DNA from: Erythroxylum novogranatense
Lineage: Eukaryota; Streptophyta; Magnoliopsida; Malpighiales; Erythroxylaceae
NCBI GenBank assembly: GCA_029891385.1
Contig: CM057228.1
Location: 82,758,964 to 82,822,963 of the forward strand
Direction of reading: 5' to 3'
DNA length: 64,000 nt
Shown here piece after piece: positions 51,088 through 62,893 of the stretch (the stretch's first letter is position 1; each line of letters starts with the position of its first letter). The position numbers were made by a program, and so were the translations under genes. The notes beneath the pieces were generated by a model that did not search any database, was not told the DNA's origin, and saw only the letters and a list, made by a program, of their open reading frames with translations.

Positions 51088-54004
51088 ATGTCTTCCGTGT
51101 GAACTTACGCTCGCTAATGGATTCCAACAAGTTAAGCTGGACGAATTTTCTTGGTGGCTAAGGAATCGAAATTGTTCTCGGATCGAGGCTGGATACATCT
51201 AGATGTTCCACTTCCGGATGCACTTTCTTGTCGATGCTTCCGATGAGGATCGAAGGCATATCGTAAGCATCTAAAGGACAGTGACATGGCTACTTGCATT
51301 ATGCTTGCCTCGATGTCACCAGAGCTGCAGAAGCAGCATGAGTCCATGGATGCTCACACTATAGTATTTCATCTTAGGGAGCTGTTTGATAAGTAAGCTC
51401 GGTTTGAAAGGTTCGAGACCTCAAGGCTTCTCTTCACCACAAAGATGGCTTCAGGGACATCTGCTGTGCAGTATGCCCTGAAGATGAATGGCTATATTGA
51501 GAGATTGGTCGTCTTAGGCTTTGTAATGGATTATGAGTTAAGTATAGACTTAATTCTGGTTGGATTGTCCGAGAGTTATTCACGGTTCGTGTTAAACTAT
51601 CGGATGAACCAAATATCCACAACAATACCTGAGTTGATCAATCTGCTTAAGACAGCTGAGCAGGCTATCAAGAATGATAGCAAGTTTCTTAATGGTGGTC
51701 GCTTCTTCTTACGGTTCAAAGAAGAAAAGAACCTAAAGAAGAAGAAGGCCAAGAAACCAAAGGGCGCCATCAAGAAGAAGACCAAAGAAGCTGCCCGAAA
51801 GGAACTTGCTTCCATTGTGGTAAAGATGGCCATTGGGGCGCAATTGCAAAGTCTATCTGAGTCATTTGAAGCGAAGAAGGCATCGGATGCCTCAACTACT
51901 TCGGTATGTATGTCATTGAGGTTAATCTTGTTTCGATCACAACATTTGGGTATTTGATCTGGTTGTGGCTCACATATGTAATGATATCACGGGCCTAAGG
52001 GACGATGAGCGACTTCGTAAAGGGAGAAGTGAACTGCGTGTTGGAAATGGAGCAAGAGTTCTTTGCATTAGCCGTAGGAACCTATGTTTTGTCTCTCCCA
52101 CCGGGCTTGTACTCGAATTGGATGATTGTTATTTTGTACCCGTTTGACAAAGAACATCTTTATCATTTCTTGTTTAAATAAATTTGGTTTCCATTTGAAT
52201 TTTAATAGCAATGGTTGTTCTATTAATTCTAATGGAATGCTTTATGGTCTTGGTACATTATGCAATGGTATTTACATATTAGATATGTATCATCCAATTA
52301 TGAATGTCAATGACACCAAACGGCATAAAAGAGATAATTTAAAGTCAACTTACTTATGGCATTGTCGACAGGCCATATAAATGAGACACGCATCGCTAAA
52401 CTCCATAAGAGTGGCGGTTTAGGGTCATTTGATTATGAATCATATGACACATGCGAATCTTGTTTATTAGGCAAGATGACTAAGTTACCCTTCGCGAAAG
52501 GGTGAGCAGTGGTGGAGTATTAGACCTAATACATTCGGATGTATGCGGTCCGATGTCCATCCATGCTAGAAGTGGTTGTCGTTACTTCATTACCTTTATC
52601 GATGATTATTCTCGATATGGGTACTTGTATCGATGAGATACAAATCTGAGCGTTGAAAAGTTCAAACAATTCGGACATGAAGTAGAAAACCAACTTGGTA
52701 AAAGTATCAAGGCATTACGATCCGATCGTGGTGGAGAATACTTAGACCAACAGTTTACGGATTATCTCGAGAGATAATGGCATTTTATCTCGATGGACTC
52801 CTCCTTACACCACAAGACAATGGTGTGGCTGAAAGGAGAAATCGAACCTTGTTGGACGTGGTACGATCAATGATGGGTTTCGCATACGATTACCAAAATC
52901 GTTTTGGGGTATCTTGCTAGAGACAATTGTTTACTTGTTAAACGAGTTCCTCTAAGGCAGTTGATGTTACTCCATATGAGATGTGGACTAACGAAAACCT
53001 TATCTTTCTCATTTGAAAGTTTGGGGTTGTCACCTTCGTGAAGCGGATTGATCGAGATAAGCTTGAAGCAAAGTCGACAAGTGTTTGTTTGTAGGATATC
53101 CTAAAGAGACCATGGGATATCAATTCTACCTTGATGAGGAACAAAAGGTGTTTGTTTCAAGCATGATGTCTTCTTAGAGAAAGAGTTTTTCGCAAGAAGG
53201 CGGTGGGACAAAGTTGAACTTGAAGAAGTTCAAGATGCTCAACAGAACCTGAATCAACCGCACGAACTCGAGGCATCACTCATTCGGATGAAATGCAGCT
53301 TCAACCTTCTACTACACACGAAGTTCGTGGGTCAAGTAGGATACGCCTTGTTCCCTAGAAATATGGATTTCGTAAGTGAACAGAATGACGTATTGCTCAT
53401 AGAAGATGATGAGCCTGCTACCTATGAAGAGGTTACGAAAAGTTGATGTCGAAAAATGACTTTCGCCATGAAAGCGAAATGGATTCCATGTACCAAAACC
53501 AAGTATGGACTTTGGTTGATGCACTTGAAGGATAAAACCTATAGGGTGCAAATGGGTTTCAAGAAGAAAACCGACATGGATGGTAATGTGATTACTTATA
53601 AAGCAAGGTTTGTGGCGAAAGGATTTCGCCGAGACAAGGAGTTGACTATGACGAGACCTTGACCCAGTAGCAATGCTTAAATCCATTCGGATACTCTAGC
53701 CATTGCCGCTCATTATGATTATGAGATATGGCAAATGGATGTGAAGACGACTTTCCTTAATGGAAATCGGCGAGGATGTGTACATGACACAACCGAGAGG
53801 CTTCACTTCCATCGATGGCGAAAAGGTATGCAAGCTTCGAAATCCATTTATGGATTGAAGCAAGCATCCAGAGTTGGAACATCCGTTTTGATGAGTCAAT
53901 CAAAGAGTTTGGTTTCTCACAAAATCCGGATGAACACTGTGTGTACAAGAAGGTTAATGGGACTGCAATCGTATTCCTTGTGTTATATGTAGATGACATA
54001 TTAT
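51088..54004 (+). pseudogene. gag-pol of copia B, first part
   Basis: gag ATG at 51088 (MSS...). Zinc knuckle C-x2-C-x4-H-x4-C at about 51808-51850. The longest open run is 51445-51957 (gag C-terminal half with the FVLNYRMNQ region). Integrase zinc domain about 52330-52500. Integrase core from DVCGPM (about 52537). Reverse transcriptase from about 53470 with YVDDIL at 53983-54000, where solo LTR D interrupts it in the catalytic motif's last residue. Several frameshifts elsewhere. Confidence 0.85.
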
Positions 54005-55387
54005 TGTAAGTGCAAGTCGACTTGTACATGGTGTAAGTCGACTTACACGATTCGATCTGGATAAAGTCGACTTGTACGTGGGGTAAGTCGACTTATGCAA
54101 GGACGATCTTGTTTATATTGTGCCTAAAGGTAATCCCTTTAGCGCGTTTATTCAAGGTCGTGTGCAGACTTTGTGAATAAATAAAGAAAGGCATATTTCA
54201 TTAATTTGATGTTCATGAACATCGTTTATGAATTGATATGGATCTTTAATCGAATTAATGAAGTCCATGATATATGACATAGCATGAAGGAAATTATGAT
54301 GCGATCATACTACTGAGATTCCTATCATGTGCAATTATGTCAATATCTAAATTATCCCTAGTAATAGGATTAATGAGACTGAACATCGTTAATCCGGATA
54401 GACTAGCACATGTCATATTCCTTGATTGGATCAAGCAGTGGATCTCAGAAACTGTAAATATTGAGATATTTAGATTTGACATGTGGATGCTTACTAAGGG
54501 TAGTAAGTACATTGGATGACCTGCCATGAGATCATCACATGGATATCCTATTTAAATGTCAGTGATAATCTCATCATAGCAATGGTGCAAGTATCCTTAG
54601 ACTTGAGGTACTCAAGGATATCTTGAATCTTGATTACGTGCTTTGACTCCATTCCTTGTTGCCTTCCGAGAGGTCGCCATAGGGTGGTGATTGGAGTGCG
54701 ACTTGAGGTATTGAAGGTAATTGAGTAGCCAATAAAGGATTCACCACTTCTCGAATAGCGGAAGAGATACCACAGCCTCTTATCGGGATCATTACTTGAA
54801 GTCTTGGTAGAAGCATAACTATGTCATGAAGAGTGTCTTCATGGACATATAAAGTAATGAGTCTAAGGCGAGGCGATATCACTTAGGCTAGACTCGATCT
54901 AGTGAGAGTTGACACTTTGACCATACTCGAGAACCAAGTGGGGTATAGGATGGTGAAAGGACGAATTACACGGTAATTGTCATGGAAGGGTTCATGATCT
55001 GGTTCTTGATGAACTCATCAAACCGATTACTTTCCGGTCAATTGGGGGTCATGATGTGTTGCTAGACGCCGCTCATGACTTGCTCAGATTAATTGTTAAT
55101 CTAAGTGGCCAACATCACCGGGAGCCTAAAGGGTCACACGCATAAGAGTGTCTCAGAGAATCTGTAAAATAGTATTGGACAGAGTTCCAATTATGGAGAG
55201 CATTAGGATTACATGGATCCCAATGGGATTGGGATATGTCCCATGAGATCGCGACATCAATATTGCTGAAAAAGATTTAGAATTCATTTTGATCACAGGG
55301 GCCCGATAAATTTGGTAGACCAAACCAGTGTGGTTGGACTACTTGACAATATATATACATATATATATATGATTAATTAATTAAATA

Positions 55388-55480
<93 letters not shown>

Positions 55481-56005
55481 CATACGTGGGAGTGAAGAAA
55501 GAAGCAAAAGGAAGCTTCTCTTTTAAATGCTTTGTCATCAAAAGCATTTAAGGACAAAAGGACAAAATGAAGGATGATCGTTGGTGTGTGCTAGAATATA
55601 AGAGGTTTTAAACAAGTTTTCAAACTAAGTTCACGAGATGATGATCGTAAAAGGAAGAAAGAGTTTCTTGGTTTTAAAGGGAGAAAAGCGTTTTCTCCTC
55701 TCATCATCCATCATCGAAGGTCTTCATCCTTCATCAAGCTTCTTTATTTCTTCTCCATTGATTCAAGCTCTCGAGGACGAAGTAGGGTCTAGCAACCTTT
55801 AATCTGTTCTAGCTATTCCGGGTCAAAGGGTTTGTCCGGTTAGGTTTCGATCTCTGCGTGGATACCTTTAGAGCAGTCTCTATTGGTACATTTAGGTTTG
55901 AGTTTGCATCTGAGACACATGGATCCTGGCAGGGAAGGTCCGGCGACAAAAATTTTTGTTTTCCGCACCTTGTACATGTGATGTACATCCCGGGATTTTC
56001 CTACA
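54005..56005 (+). mobile_element. Solo LTR D, inserted in reverse transcriptase of B
   Basis: Starts TGTAAGTGCAAGTCGACTTG, ends TTTTCCTACA, flanked by ATTAT (54000-54004 and 56006-56010). The surrounding gene reads continuously as YVDDIL-L.NDVSMLQS across the junction. It is 2,001 bp, lengthened by a long AT run. It is the long-type LTR, confirming independently that TGTAAG is a true terminus. No internal region, so it arose by LTR-LTR recombination. Confidence 0.95.
55370..55480. repeat. Long (AT)n microsatellite in LTR D
   Basis: An uninterrupted AT run of about 80 bp at 55392-55471, ending in a short TG run. It is the longest simple repeat in the window and likely to be length-polymorphic. 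Confidence 0.95.
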
Positions 56006-56010
56006 ATTAT

Positions 56011-56960
56011 TACTCGGAAACGATGTTTCTATGTTGCAATCAGTTAAAATTTGGTTGTCCAAACAATTTGCGATGAAAGACCTTGGTGAAGCAACTTATA
56101 TCCTCGGGATAAAGATTTATAGAGATAGATTAAAAAGGTTGCTTGGTCTTTCACAATCATCGTACATAGACAAGATGCTAAAGAGGTTTAGCATGGAGCA
56201 ATCCAAGAGAGGTTTCTTCCATGTCTCATGGGATAACACTCTCGAAATCTATGTCTAAGACACAAGATGAGAGGATGCGCATGGATCGAGATCCGTATCG
56301 TCTGCGATAGGATCGATCATGTATGCTATGTTATGTACGAGGCCCGATGTATCGTATGCTCTGAGTGTCACGGCGGATACCAATCGGATCTGGTGAGGGT
56401 CCTTTGGGTGGTGTCGAGAATATCCTCAAGTACTTGCGAAGGACTAAGGATGTTTTCTTGATATATGGAGATGGAAATCTCAGTGGCGAGCATCTGGATG
56501 CGGCTTTCAATCTGATAAGGATGATTCAAAATCCCGATCGAGTTATGTTTTCACACCGAAGCGGTGGAGCGGTTAGTTGGAAGAGTTCCAAACGAGGCGA
56601 TCACGATTCGACAACCGAGGCAGATACATTGCTACATTAGAGGCAGCAAAGGAAGGCTGTTTGGATCGAAGTTCATTCTTGAACTTGGTGTGGTTCCTAG
56701 GCGTGATGGGCCCATCTGGTTGTATTGTGACAACAATGGGGCTATTGCTTAGCAAAGGAACCAAGGTCTCACCAACGATCTAAACACGTACTCGCAGATA
56801 TCATCTAATTCGAGAGATCATTGCGAGAGGTGATGTCGCGATCGAGAGAATTCCCACAGAGCAGAACATTGCTGATCCGTTGACGAAGCCATTGTCACAG
56901 AAGAGTTTTGATTCTCATGTACTTGCTTATGGTATTAGATACCAAAGGCGATTGGCTTTA
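56011..56960 (+). pseudogene. gag-pol of copia B, second part
   Basis: Continues the reverse transcriptase after LTR D (NDVSMLQSVKIWLS, MKDLGEATYILGIKIYRD) to about 56250. RNase H follows to 56930 with CDNNGAIA (about 56727-56752) and a final block ending SLTYG-like before the purine tract. Frameshifted in the RNase H part. Confidence 0.85.
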
Positions 56961-56976
56961 GGTCAAGTGGGAGATT

Positions 56977-58917
56977 TGTAGGTGTAAGTCGACTTGTATG
57001 AAGATGTAAGTCGACTTATACCGGTTCGAGTACTAATAAGTCGACTTGTATGCCGTGTAAGTCGACTTATGCGTGTCTGATCTTAGTGAGATTGTTAGAG
57101 TAGTGCCTAAAGGCAATCCCTTTAGCGCTTTTTGTTCATAGTCATATACAGACTTTATGAATAAATAAAGAAAGGCATGTTTCATTTATTTGATGTTCTT
57201 TATGAGTTGATATTGATCTTTAATCAAATTAATGAAGTCTATGATATATGACATAGCATGAAGGAAATTATGATGTGATCATAATCACGAGATTCCTATC
57301 ATGTGCAATTATGTCAAGATATCTAAATTCTCCTAGTCATAGGATTAATGAGGCTGGACATCATTAATCCCGGATGACTAACATATGTTATACTCCTTGA
57401 TTGGATCAAGCGGTGGATCTCGAAGCGTAAATATGGGATATTTAGAGTTGACATGTGGATGCTTACTAGCGGTAGTAAGTACATTGGATGACCTGCCATG
57501 AGATCATCACATGGATGTCTATTCTAATGTCGGTGATAATCTCATCATAGCAATGGTGCAAGTATCCTTAGACTTGAGGTACTCGAGGATATCTTGGATA
57601 TTGATTACGTGCTTTGACTCCATTCCTTGTTGCCTTTCGGAGGCTACTTATAGGGTGGTGCTTGGAGTGCGAGCTTGAGGTATTGAAGATAATTGAGTAG
57701 CCAATAAAGGATTCATCACTACGTGATAGCGGAAGAGATACCACAACCTCTTATCGGGATCATTACTTTAAGTCTCGGCGAGCATAAATATGTCATGAAG
57801 AGTGTCTTCATGGACATATAAAGTAATGAGTCCTAAGGCAGAACCGATATCACTTAGGCTAGACTTAGTCTAGTAAGAGTTGACACTTTGACCATACTCA
57901 TAACCAAGTGGGGTATAGGATGATGAAAGGACGAATTGCACAGTAATTATCTATGGAAGGGTTCGTGATCTGGTTCGTGATGAATTCATCAAACCAATTA
58001 CTTTCCGGTCAATTGGAGGTCATGATGTGTTGCTAGACGCCGCTCATGACTTGCTCAGATTAATTGTTAATCTAAGTGGCCAACATAACCGAGAACCTAA
58101 AGGGTCACACGCATAAGAGTGTTTTAGAGAATCCGTAAAATAGTATTGGACAGAGTTTCAATTATGGAGAGCATTAGGATTAAATGGATCCCGATGAGAT
58201 CGAGATATGTCCCGATGAGATCGCGACATTGATATTGCTGAAAAAGGTTTCCGGGGGTTTTTCCCATACCGGGACCCGGTAGGACCGACCCCAATGTGAC
58301 TGGACCACTTCAGTAATATATATACATATATATATATGATTAATTAATTAAATAATATATATATATATATATATATAATATATATATATATATATGTTGA
58401 ATACGTGGAAAGCATGAAAGAAGGAAATGGAATCTTCCATTTTACATGCTTAGTCATTAAGTAATAAATGACTAAAAGACAAAACTAAGAAGATAAAAGA
58501 TGATGATGCTTGTAGATGAGAAAAAGAAGTAGGTTTTGGAAGAAAAACCTATGAACTTGAGAAGTGTTCTTCGTGGGTTGAAAAGGAAGAAGGAAAAGTG
58601 ATTTTTCATCTTTCAATCTCTCATCAAGCTCATCTTCATCTTTCAAGCTTCTCCTCCATCATTTTCCAAGCTCTCCAGGACAAAGGTAGGGTCTAGCAGC
58701 CTTTACTTTGTTCTAGCTATTCCCGGGTCAAAGGGGTTTGTCCTGGTTAGGTTTTCTGATCTCTGCGTGGATACCTTTAGAGATAGTCTCTATTGGCTAT
58801 TCAGGTTTGAGTCTTCATACCGACATATAGATCCTGGCCTTCGGGAAGGTCCCGGTGACAAAAATTTTTGTTTTCCGCACCTGGTACATGTGATGTACCT
58901 CCCGGGATTTCCCTACA
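56977..58917 (+). repeat. 3' LTR of copia B
   Basis: 1,941 bp, the partner of 37445-39340. Preceded by GTCAAGTGGGAGAT. Contains TGTTAGAGTAGTGCC at about 57095, 118 bp inside its 5' end: the very sequence that forms the 5' terminus of A's LTR. Confidence 0.92.
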
Positions 58918-60027
58918 CTTGTGTCGTATATAACGAAGAAATCATGACTAGGTCGGAGTTGCCTATTGCTTGTGACGATGATGCATGTTGTAAATGTCAA
59001 ATTCGAAATCAGTATAGAGATATTGTTTTTCGAAATTTTCTTGCCCAGATATGTTCACAAGATGTTGTTGTATATTTTTGTGGAAGCTCGAAATTTATCA
59101 ATGTGATTTGATATGGTTTTGCTAATTTATTCCCTAATGTTCTGGTTGCTGTGTTTGTGCACATTCAATGAACAGGCATGCTTATAAATTCAATAATAAA
59201 TTGTAGAATTTTTTTTTTCGGATTTTCTTTCACCGGAATGTCTCTAAGATGTTTATGAATGTCTATGAGGAAGGAAAAATATTTTCTAGGTGATTTACTA
59301 TTTATTTGAGAATTTATTGTGTGCTGCTGGGAATAACTGTGTTGAGGAACACAGATTCTACATTGGCTTTGTTGCTGAGGTTGGATGAGTTTTTGATGGA
59401 AATAAATCCTGAAAAAATTTATGGAGCATGTTGGGAACATTTTGTAACCTATTTAATTTTCTCAGAATTTATTGAAATTTTTTCAATGAGTTTTTCAAGC
59501 AAAAGACAGAGCTTGGCAGTTTTGAGAAAGTTGCTGGAGCTGTTTTGTTTGGAATGATTAATTGTGTATTTCTCAATTCCAATGCCTTGGATCATTTTTA
59601 ATGTGATTAAAAATATGTTACATTGATGTTGTATGCTTATCAAACTGATTTTCTTGAAATTGGGTTTCCAAACAATTTTCGGATGTCAAATGTGTCTCAT
59701 TAGCGTCTCGTTAGTATATTCCCTTATCTTGATTGTTTTGGCCGTCACAAATTTTGTGACCAGTGTCGAAGTAGTCTTGATAAAGTGTAGACTACCTAGA
59801 GATACTTAGGGTGATAGTTTGATATTCGAAACATTATTTGGAAATCTAAGTGAATAATAGTGTATTCATCGATTTCAAGTTTTTCATGTATAGTCTGACT
59901 ATATATGGTAAGCAATAATGAAAGTGTTTCATTGGTACATCAAGGTAAAGTGTATTACACTTGGTATTGTGAATTTGAACTGCACGGATTGAGAAATTAG
60001 TCGATTAGATAGCAATTCCACATGCAC

Positions 60028-60222
60028 AAGTCGACTAACACATGTATAAGTCGACTTGTATTTTCGGATAAGTCGACTTACACATGCACAAGTCGACTTG
60101 TTCGTGAACTGTAGTCAAATAAGTCGACTTGCTCAATGGTACAAGTCGACTTGTTCGGACACAGTAGCATAAGTCGACTTACACATGCATAAGTCGACTT
60201 GCATGTTCAGGTAAGTCGACTT
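60028..60222. repeat. AAGTCGACTT palindrome array, leader of A
   Basis: Nine copies in about 195 bp, the least mutated of the three leader arrays. TAAGTCGACTTA and CAAGTCGACTTG contexts alternate, separated by short spacers such as CACATGCA. Confidence 0.93.
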
Positions 60223-60689
60223 ACAACATGCAGAGGTGGGATGATGGATGATTTTAGGTATAGAATCAATGTGATTGATGAAATGCCCTAAATCATTCGA
60301 TATAGTCATGGTGACTATAATCCTATAGCTTGGAAAAGAAGATGATGAGACTAGAGCTTGATAACCCTCAAATAATATGAAAACTAACGCCTTCCATTAA
60401 TATGGGGAGAACCAAAGTTCTTATAGAGTTGGGTTGTTGGGAAAACCTAAGCTCACTCTATACGGATATGTTCGAACCATGGAAATAAGATTTTCGGATT
60501 AATGGGTCAGTTTTCACTAGAAGCGTTGATTTATTGAGTAAACTCAAAGTTAACGTGGACAGAGGCGAAATTGGGTAGTGTACATCAGATGTACGCGCAT
60601 CAAGAGTTGATAACCCAATGTGTGTGCATACATCACGAGTTGATAGCACTAGTCGATAGTTGCATCTATGAAGCGAGTGGTATGCCCGA

Positions 60690-60850
60690 TACCTGCCGAT
60701 TGATCTAAGGTGGCTTGTTGGGTAAACCCAAGGTCATTTTTAGTAATGTCGGATATCTATGATGCAATTGGTATGACTGATACCTACCAATTGACCTAAG
60801 GTGGCTTGTTGGGTAAACCCAAGGTCATTTTAGTAATGTCAGATATCGAC
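60690..60850. repeat. Tandem ~88-bp leader module of A
   Basis: GATACCTGCC...GGTAAACCCAAGG...GTCGGATATC at about 60690 recurs at about 60779 with few changes. Equivalent modules are present in the leaders of B and C. Confidence 0.75.
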
Positions 60851-61010
60851 CCACTAGGACATTTTTTCATAATGTTTCTTGGATTCGTACTGAAGGTTAT
60901 GGATTCTTTGAAACTAGTGGGAGCCATATGCATTTCATGCAAGTCCTTATGATCATGCATGTAATTCTATTCTAACATTCTTTCTCTCTTTCTCTTTAGG
61001 TTGATTAAAG

Positions 61011-62893
61011 ATGACTTCCAGTGTGAATTTGCGCTCACTAATGGACTCAAACAAATTAACTGGACCAAATTTTCTCGATTGGTGAGAAATCGAAATTGTT
61101 CTCGATCCGAGGAACTGGGCTATGTCTAGATGTTCCACTTCTGATCCACTGCTTGTTGATCTTGCTCAAGAAGGATAGCAAGCCAGTGCTTGTGGTGGAC
61201 TCTTCTTCTTCTGGTTCAAAGAAAAATAAACTGAAGAAGAAACAGTCTAAAAAACCAAAAGGAAGTGCATCCAAGAAGAAAACCAAAGAATCTGCACTAA
61301 AAGGAACTTGCTTTCATTGTGGCAAGACTGACCACTGGAAGCGAAACTGCAAAGTCTATCTGGAAGAATTGAAGCAGAAGAAGGCATCAGATGCCTCAGC
61401 TTCTTCAGGTATGTTTGTCATTGAGGTTATCTGCTTTCGACCATAACATATGGGTATTAGATACGGTTGTGGCTCACATATGCAATGATATGCAGGGCCT
61501 CGGGGACGATGAGCGACTCATGAAGGAGAACTAGACCTGCGTGTAGGAAATGAAGCAAGAGTTGCTGCATTAGCCGTAGGCACTCATTTTTTGTCACTCC
61601 CCAGTGGGCTTGTAATTAAATTGGATGAATGTTATTTTGTACCTATTTTAACAAAGAACATATTGTCTTTTTCTTGTTTAAATAGAGCTGGTTTCCATGT
61701 ACATATTAGATATGTCACATCCAATTATGAATGTCAATGACACGAAAAGACATAAACGAGATAATTTAAAATCAACTTACTTATGGCATTGTCGCCTTGG
61801 CCATATAAATGAGAGACGCATAGCTAAGCTCTATAAAAGTGGTAGTTTAGGGTCATTTGATTATGAATCATATGACACATGTGAATCTTGTTTATTAGAC
61901 AAGATGACTAAGTTACCCTTTAAGGGAAAAGGTGAACGAGCGACTGGAGTATTAGACCTAATACATTCAGATGTATGTGGTCCGATGTCCATCCATGCTA
62001 GAAGTGGTTGTCTTTACTTCATTACCATTATCGATGATTATTCTCGATATGGGTACCAGATCGATGAGATACAAATCAAGCATTTGAAAAGTTCAAACAA
62101 TTCGAAATGAAGTAGAAAACTAACTTGGGAAAAGTATCAAAACATTACGATCCGATCATGGTGGGGAATACTTAGACCAACAATTTTAGATTATCTCGGA
62201 GATAATGGATTTTATCTCAATGGACTCCACCTTACACACCACACAATAATGGTGTAGCAGAAGGAGAAATCGAACCTTGTTAGACATGGTACGATCGATG
62301 ATGGGCTTTGCAGTTACCAAAATCTTTTGGGGTATCAATCGAGACATTTGTTTACTTGTTAAACGAGTTTCATTAAAGACATTTGATGTTACTCCATATG
62401 AGATGTGGACTAATAAAGACCCTATCTTACTCATTTGAAAGTTTGGGGTTGTCCCGCTTATGTGAAGCGGACACGATCGGATAAACTTGATGCAAAGTCG
62501 ACAAGTGTTTGTTAGTAGGATATCCTAAAGAAACAATGGGATATCAATTCTACTTCACGAGGAACAAAAGGTGTTTGTTTCAAAGCATGCTGTCTTTTAG
62601 AGAAACAGTTTCTTTACAAGAAGACAAGGGAGCAAAATTGAGCTTGAAGAAGTTCAAGATGCTCGAGCAGAGCCTTGATCAATCGCTGAACTCAAATCGT
62701 GACTCATATAGATGAAGTAACGATTCAACCTTCTACAACACACGAAATTCGTAAGTCACGTAGGATACGCTCTATTCCTGAGAGATATGGATTTCTTGTG
62801 AATGAACAGAATGACGTATTACTCATAGAAGATAATGAGCCTACCACCTACGAAGAGGTTCTGAAGAGTTGATCCGAGAAATGGCTTCAAGCC
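61011..62893 (+). pseudogene. gag, protease and integrase of copia A, frameshifted
   Basis: gag ATG at 61011 (MTSSVNL). The open run 61096-61446 carries a Lys-rich stretch then the zinc knuckle CFHCGKTDHWKRNC (about 61312-61353). Protease motif remnant LDT...AHICND near 61455-61488. Pre-integrase and zinc domain open from 61697 to 62110 (WHCRLGH, C.SCLLDK, LIHSDVCGPM, IIDDYSRYGY). Broken integrase follows to about 62500. At 61070-61135 the gag start has several CTG and CAG sites converted to CG relative to the expected WL..L motif. Confidence 0.85.

Larger units (their letters stand above)
37445..58917 (+). mobile_element. Copia element B, inserted into the leader of A
   Basis: 5' LTR 37445-39340 and 3' LTR 56977-58917 share diagnostic sequence (TGTAGGTGTAAGTCGACTTG start, TAGCGCTTTTTGTTC). 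They are flanked by the 5-bp duplication CTTGT (37440-37444, 58918-58922). The interior is interrupted by element C (41188-50851) and solo LTR D (54005-56005). Removing these leaves an element of about 9.8 kb: LTR, primer site, ~2 kb leader, gag-pol, purine tract, LTR. Confidence 0.93.
58918..61010 (+). other. Untranslated leader of copia A
   Basis: About 2.1 kb with no convincing ORF. Palindrome array at 60028-60222. A tandem 88-bp module (GGCTTGTTGGGTAAACCCAA at 60711 and 60802). A pyrimidine-rich TTTCTCTCTTTCTCTTTAG just before gag (60981-60999) resembles a splice acceptor. Confidence 0.8.

Noticed and set aside
54005..54120. Placing the start of LTR D at the GTGCCTAAAGG block, as in A
   Set aside because: The ATTAT duplication and TG end lie upstream at 54005, so the palindrome block belongs to the LTR.
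35601..58917. Tandem concatemer of copia elements sharing LTRs through unequal recombination
   Set aside because: Target duplications pair non-adjacent LTR ends (37440 with 58918; 54000 with 56006; 41183 with 50852), which only nested insertion explains.
60028..60222. CRISPR-like array from regularly repeated AAGTCGACTT
   Set aside because: Repeat is 10-14 bp, spacers are short and irregular, and the context is a plant retrotransposon leader.
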